This document shows, piece after piece, positions 29,277 through 32,979 of a stretch of DNA of 32,979 nt; the first letter of the stretch is position 1, and each line of letters begins with the position of its first letter. A program made the position numbers and the translations under genes. The stretch covers positions 1 through 32,979 of the forward strand of contig CAZUSI010000007.1 in assembly GCA_964623395.1 (NCBI GenBank), read 5' to 3'. The notes below the pieces were generated by a model. The model was not told the origin of the DNA. It did not search any database and saw only the letters and a list, made by a program, of their open reading frames with translations. This DNA is from JBDRZD01 sp964623395 (lineage in GTDB: Bacteria; Hydrothermota; Hydrothermia; Hydrothermales; Hydrothermaceae).

Positions 29277-30032
29277 TCACCTCTCAAGGTAAGAAGATTT
29301 AAAATATTTTTCAGGTATATCCAAATTTGTTTTTATATTTTTAAATATGAATTTACTTTTATGACCTGTTTCAAAATTTTCAGCACTCATTTCTGTTTCA
29401 AACCATACTCCATCTATATTTTCAACTTTTTCAACATCAATTTTTTTAGTTAATTTCCCTGATTTATCATAATGATGAGATAAAATAACAATATAATTAT
29501 CTTTTCTAACCCATTTAATTATTTTTGAGTAGCCAGTTTTTTTAATTGTCTCTTTTGATTTAGCAATGCATTCAACAACCCATACAGGATTTCCCTTTAA
29601 AGTATCTTCTTTAATTAATTTATAATTAAAATCTTCATATTCTCCTCCTCCAATATCATAGTTGGAGAAATCAGAACCCATAAAAGAACCTGATTTTTCA
29701 CCCGCTGAAATTCTTTTTGCTTTTCTTAAAGCAGGAAGATATATCCACATATCATCTTCTCCTTCTTTATTTTCAATTAATAAAAATTTTGTTCCTTCAA
29801 TATCAGAAGGATATATAAATTTTATGAGCATTCTCATTTCATCTTTTTCATTTTTCTTTGAATAGCTTTCCATTTTATAAATTCTCTCCCTTCCTATTTT
29901 TGGCAGAAGAAAAAGCTCAAGTTCAGATTTCATACTTTTCCATGTGGGACGATTATGAACTTTATACATAATTTCTTCACCATTTTCAGCCATTAGATTA
30001 CTTATTATAAAAAATATGATTATTTTTTTCAT
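29277..30032 (-). CDS. LolA-like outer-membrane lipoprotein-sorting protein
   Basis: A 251-residue exported protein (signal peptide MKKIIIFFIISNLMA). The mature part has the LolA-like features of the PF17131 group: MWIYLPALRKAKRISAGEKSGSFMGSDFSNYDIGGG followed by YEDFNYKLI and DGVWFETEMSAENFETGHKSKFIFKNIKTNLDIPEKYF. Members of this group are regularly encoded with MMPL-type RND transporters and are thought to carry a lipid or lipid-like molecule across the periplasm. Here it sits 2 bp after the RND gene and 3 bp before the barrel, so all three are one transcription unit. Confidence 0.9.
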   Translation of the reverse strand: MKKIIIFFIISNLMAENGEEIMYKVHNRPTWKSMKSELELFLLPKIGRERIYKMESYSKKNEKDEMRMLIKFIYPSDIEGTKFLLIENKEGEDDMWIYLPALRKAKRISAGEKSGSFMGSDFSNYDIGGGEYEDFNYKLIKEDTLKGNPVWVVECIAKSKETIKKTGYSKIIKWVRKDNYIVILSHHYDKSGKLTKKIDVEKVENIDGVWFETEMSAENFETGHKSKFIFKNIKTNLDIPEKYFKSSYLER

Positions 30033-30034
30033 TT

Positions 30035-32302
30035 TTAACCTCCCCTTAATTTTTTTATAAAAATAAAAAACGAGGGTAAAATATAAATTGCTCCGAAACC
30101 TGATAAAAACATTGCTATTGAAATTAAAATTGAAATTTCCTTTACTCCTTTAAAGGATGAAAAAAGAAGAACCATAAATCCCAATGTTACTGTTAATAAA
30201 TTAAAAATTATTGCATCACCAACCCCTTTTGTAGTTTTTTTAATCAATTCTTTTTCATCTTTTATTTCTTTTCCATATATTCTCATCCTATTAATATAAT
30301 GAACAGCATAATCTATCCCTATCCCTATCGCAATTGAAGCGACAATTGAAGTTGAATGAGTTAATGCAAAATTAAAAAATCCCATTATTCCAAAATTTGT
30401 AATAACTGTAACAAACATTGGAATAAAGGATAAAAGACCTGCTCTTAATGAACGGAGTATAAGAGATGTTATTGAAAATACAAGGATAAATGCAGAGATT
30501 AAAGAAAGTATTTGTCCTTTAACAATTAAATTGTCCATTATAATAAATAATCTTGCATTTCCTGTAATTGACATTTTGATATTTTCTCTATCAATAATTC
30601 TTTTTGAATAATCCTTAATTTTTTTAACTATCTCTTTTAAGATTTCAGTATTAGAGGTTTTTATAAAAATTGTTGCATTTGCTTTTTTAAAATCACTTGT
30701 AACCATACTTTCAAAATCAGAAGGATCTCCTGCCATACTGTAAAGAAAAATTAATTGAGAAACTAAATTTTTATCTTTTGGTATTTTATAAAATTCAGGT
30801 TTATCTTGATTTAGTGCTTTATATAATCTTTTAATAAAAGAAGAAATTGCCATACTTTTTCCTACATAGGGAATTTTTTCTGCAAAATTTATTATTGAAT
30901 CAATTTTTAAAAGTAAATTAGGATTTTTAAATCCATCCTCTTCATCAGTTTCAAAAAGTATTGTTAGAGGAGTTATTCCAAAATAATTTTTGTTTATATA
31001 TTCGGTTGCAATTCTTATTTCACTTTTTTTATCAAAATTTTCTATTTCATCAGAAAATGTTTTTATTTTTGGTATTCCTATTATTCCAAAGAGAATTAAA
31101 AGGACTGCAATTAATAAAAAAATGTGATAATATTTTACTATGAGATTTCCTGAATTTTCTAAAAATTTATTAAATAATTTGTTTTCTCTTTTGTCTTCTT
31201 TTTTAACTTTCAAAATATTTAAAAAAGAGGGAATTAAAATTATGGAAATTAAAAGGGTTACAAGAACACCCGAGCCATTCAATATACCGAAAGTTTTTAT
31301 TGTTTTTATATTTTGAGTTATAAGGGAATAAAATCCTGCAACTGTTGTAAGTCCAGCAATTAATACTGCATTTCCCCTTTTTATTATTGTATTATAAACT
31401 GCAATTTTTTTATCATTTATCCTTTTAATTTCTTCATTGAATTGATGAATTAAGTGAATGCCATAAGCTGTCCCAATTGCAACAAGAAGCATAGGAAGCA
31501 AAGAACTTTCCATACCAATTGGTATTTTTAAAAGCCCTTGAATTCCCATCATCCATGTAGCAGACAAAAAAACAGTGAGGATAGGTAATATCATTCCTCT
31601 TATAGAACCCAAAAATAAAAATAAAAGAATCATTGATACAATTATTGAAAGAGGAAATAATTTTCTTAAATCTTTTGTTATATGTTCAGCAATTAATGCC
31701 TCAGTGACTCTTTTACCTGATATAAAAATTCTTTCTGGATTTTCATATTTTTTTACAATTTTATTAATATTTCTATAAAGATTGATTATTTCCTCTTCCC
31801 TTAAATCTTTTTCAAGAATTAGCAAAATCCCTGTGCTTTTTTTATTCTTTCCTATAAGCATTTCTTCAAAAAATTCATCTCCTGAAACCAAATTCTTAAT
31901 CCTTTCAACATCCTTTTCTTTCTTAGGTCTTTCTTCCATCAAAGGAATTATAGAAATTCCTTCCTTTTCCCCTTTTATTTTTGAAGCACTTGCCAATGAT
32001 AAAACATCCTTTATTCCTGATATAAATAAAAATTCTTCGGTTAAATCATAAATTTTTTGGAGATATTTAAGAGAAAATATTGAATCACTTTCCAAAATGA
32101 CAAAAATCACATCATTTGAAGGGAAAATTTCTTTTACTTTATTGTAGGCAATAACTTCAGGAAGATTGTCAGGAAGACCTGTTACAAGTTCTGCTTGAAC
32201 TTTTATATATTTGGTGAAATAACCTAAAAATAAAGTGATGATTATAAAAAGGATTATTAAAAACCAAGAAAAATTTGATACAAATTTAGCGATCTTTTTC
32301 AT
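30035..32302 (-). CDS. MMPL-type RND superfamily exporter
   Basis: A 755-residue RND protein with the duplicated layout: a first helix at about 12-31, a periplasmic domain, then a helix bundle at about 210-355, a second periplasmic domain and a C-terminal bundle. Conserved helix-4 sequences are LVAIGTAYGIHLIHQF in the first half and IAIGIGIDYAVHYINRM in the second; the second keeps the proton-relay-type Asp, the first has Thr/Ala. The size and lack of extra periplasmic subdomains fit the MMPL/HpnN type, which exports lipids such as hopanoids or glycolipids, rather than the multidrug AcrB type. There is no periplasmic adaptor gene; the LolA-like protein takes that place. It overlaps tetR by 17 bp. 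Confidence 0.92.
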   Translation of the reverse strand: MKKIAKFVSNFSWFLIILFIIITLFLGYFTKYIKVQAELVTGLPDNLPEVIAYNKVKEIFPSNDVIFVILESDSIFSLKYLQKIYDLTEEFLFISGIKDVLSLASASKIKGEKEGISIIPLMEERPKKEKDVERIKNLVSGDEFFEEMLIGKNKKSTGILLILEKDLREEEIINLYRNINKIVKKYENPERIFISGKRVTEALIAEHITKDLRKLFPLSIIVSMILLFLFLGSIRGMILPILTVFLSATWMMGIQGLLKIPIGMESSLLPMLLVAIGTAYGIHLIHQFNEEIKRINDKKIAVYNTIIKRGNAVLIAGLTTVAGFYSLITQNIKTIKTFGILNGSGVLVTLLISIILIPSFLNILKVKKEDKRENKLFNKFLENSGNLIVKYYHIFLLIAVLLILFGIIGIPKIKTFSDEIENFDKKSEIRIATEYINKNYFGITPLTILFETDEEDGFKNPNLLLKIDSIINFAEKIPYVGKSMAISSFIKRLYKALNQDKPEFYKIPKDKNLVSQLIFLYSMAGDPSDFESMVTSDFKKANATIFIKTSNTEILKEIVKKIKDYSKRIIDRENIKMSITGNARLFIIMDNLIVKGQILSLISAFILVFSITSLILRSLRAGLLSFIPMFVTVITNFGIMGFFNFALTHSTSIVASIAIGIGIDYAVHYINRMRIYGKEIKDEKELIKKTTKGVGDAIIFNLLTVTLGFMVLLFSSFKGVKEISILISIAMFLSGFGAIYILPSFFIFIKKLRGG

Positions 32303-32909
32303 CTTTTAAAATCCCCTTTAAAAAAATTTCAACAATTTTATTATAATTTTTTAAAACTACTCCTTTTAAAAAGATATAATGGAAAATAGAGGAGAGGAGA
32401 AAGCACCCAAATTCAGGTTCAATTTTCTTAAAAATTCCATTTTTTATTCCCTCTTCAATTATTTTTTCCAAAATTTCTTTTTCCTTTAAATGTATTTCTC
32501 TAAAAAAGGGAAATTTTCTTTTTAAAAAATAAACTTCTTCTTGAAAAATTTCATAAATCAATTTAACGAATTTCTTATTCTTCTTGTAAAAATCAAACTC
32601 AAATTTTATAAATTTTTTCAATTTTTCCAATGGAGATAAATTTAATTTTAAAATGTTTTGCAATTTAGGTAAAAAATCTTTATAAATAGAATTCATTATT
32701 TCTTCAAGTATTTTTTCCTTTGAATCAAAATAAAAATATAAAAGTCCTTTTGAAATTAATGCTCTATCAGCAATTTCCTCCATTTTTGTATTGTAAAATC
32801 CCTTCTTTGAAAAAAGATAAAGTGCAGATTTTAAAATAGTTTTCTTTCTTTTTTCCCTTTCAAAATTTCTTCTCAAATTTTTTGACTTTAAAGTCAAATT
32901 TTGACTCAT
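32286..32909 (-). CDS. TetR-family transcriptional regulator of the export operon
   Basis: A 207-residue TetR/AcrR protein. The DNA-binding domain at about residues 15-63 reads KTILKSALYLFSKKGFYNTKMEEIADRALISKGLLYFYFDSKEKILEEIM; the rest is the variable ligand-binding helical domain, which gives no clue to the ligand. It is the first gene of the RND operon (17-bp overlap with the exporter), so it most likely represses its own operon. The ATG at 32909 has no Shine-Dalgarno and lies 9 bp after a TATAAT, so the mRNA is predicted to be leaderless. An 18-bp palindrome covers codons 4-10, near the transcription start, and is a probable operator. Confidence 0.92.
   Translation of the reverse strand: MSQNLTLKSKNLRRNFEREKRKKTILKSALYLFSKKGFYNTKMEEIADRALISKGLLYFYFDSKEKILEEIMNSIYKDFLPKLQNILKLNLSPLEKLKKFIKFEFDFYKKNKKFVKLIYEIFQEEVYFLKRKFPFFREIHLKEKEILEKIIEEGIKNGIFKKIEPEFGCFLLSSIFHYIFLKGVVLKNYNKIVEIFLKGILKDEKDR
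32881..32898 (-). promoter_or_regulatory. 18-bp perfect palindrome, probable TetR operator inside its own coding region
   Basis: TTTGACTTTAAAGTCAAA is perfectly symmetric. It lies about 12-30 bp after the predicted transcription start of the TetR gene, within codons 4-10. A further TTTTGACT half-site sits at 32899-32906. Size, symmetry and position fit an autoregulatory TetR operator. Confidence 0.65.
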
Positions 32910-32918
32910 AAGTTAATA

Positions 32919-32947
32919 ATTATAAAGGATAAAACCAAGGTTTTCAA
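32919..32947 (-). promoter_or_regulatory. Promoter of the TetR-RND operon, giving a leaderless mRNA
   Basis: Minus strand TTGAAA (32947-32942), 17-bp spacer, TATAAT (32924-32919), nine bases before the ATG at 32909. No Shine-Dalgarno is present. Confidence 0.65.
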
Positions 32948-32979
32948 ATTTCATCCCTTTTTTCTTTTTGAACCTTTTA

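Noticed and set aside
1..32979. CRISPR array, insertion sequence, prophage or toxin-antitoxin pair
   Set aside because: No regularly spaced repeats, transposase, integrase or phage structural genes were seen; the small lipoprotein genes do not resemble toxin-antitoxin pairs.

Overview
The window is a gene-dense, very AT-rich bacterial segment, apparently a scaffold with one 100-N gap at 19867-19966. Cell-envelope genes point to a diderm: four small lipoproteins, a beta-barrel with a C-terminal Phe, an RND exporter with a periplasmic LolA-like partner, and a SPOR protein. A 2-oxoacid:acceptor oxidoreductase, a tyrosine phenol-lyase-like enzyme and no visible respiratory genes suggest an anaerobe that degrades amino acids. 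The base composition, short intergenic spaces, ATGA overlaps, TTG/GTG starts and archaeal-looking families (UPF0282, an endonuclease IV-like TIM barrel) would fit an uncultured thermophilic lineage such as candidate division WOR-3. That placement is inference; no rRNA gene is present to test it.

Layout. (1) 1-2400: lipoprotein genes (Bor-like, coiled-coil Lpp-like, Fn3-like, SPOR), with a divergent tRNA-Arg(TCT)/tRNA-Met(CAT) pair between the third and fourth. (2) 2405-5683: rdgB, gmhB-like, DUF4159, then a Spy-like periplasmic protein, an ECF sigma factor and a zinc-finger anti-sigma factor. (3) 5684-6595: an endonuclease IV-like gene on the minus strand diverges from a CPA2 antiporter; the two promoters lie back to back and both transcripts look leaderless. 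(4) 6593-19797: a 13-kb co-directional run with antiporter, tyrosine phenol-lyase-like enzyme, ilvE-type aminotransferase, rpiB, UPF0282 metallohydrolase, hisC, nusB, phosphoesterase, PAP2, a GAF histidine kinase/receiver/DUF4388 cassette, DUF488 and a 2-oxoacid oxidoreductase whose beta and gamma parts are fused. (5) 20037-24936: the classical translation/lipid operon rplM-rpsI-rpsB-tsf-pyrH-frr-uppS-cdsA. (6) 24926-28059: a zinc-finger/membrane/NodB deacetylase diverges from thiolase and a PfkB kinase. (7) 28063-32909, minus strand: a TetR regulator, MMPL-type RND exporter, LolA-like protein and outer-membrane barrel, which form a complete export module.

How the genes fit together: the lyase would release pyruvate and ammonia from an amino acid, the two aminotransferases would interconvert amino acids and 2-oxoacids, the oxidoreductase would oxidise 2-oxoacids to acyl-CoA with reduction of ferredoxin, and the thiolase handles acetyl-CoA. 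The sigma/anti-sigma/Spy trio and the TetR-RND module look like envelope-stress and envelope-export functions.

Promoters are unusually legible: TTGAnn and TATAAT/TAAAAT hexamers, nearly always 18 bp apart. The most interesting signals are the repeated back-to-back divergent promoters feeding leaderless mRNAs, an 18-bp palindrome inside the first codons of the TetR gene, the zinc-finger deacetylase fusion, the beta-gamma oxidoreductase fusion, a tyrosine phenol-lyase-like active site with a Leu where a PLP-contacting Arg is expected, and a 55-bp identical overlap on both sides of the N gap, which looks like an assembly artefact.
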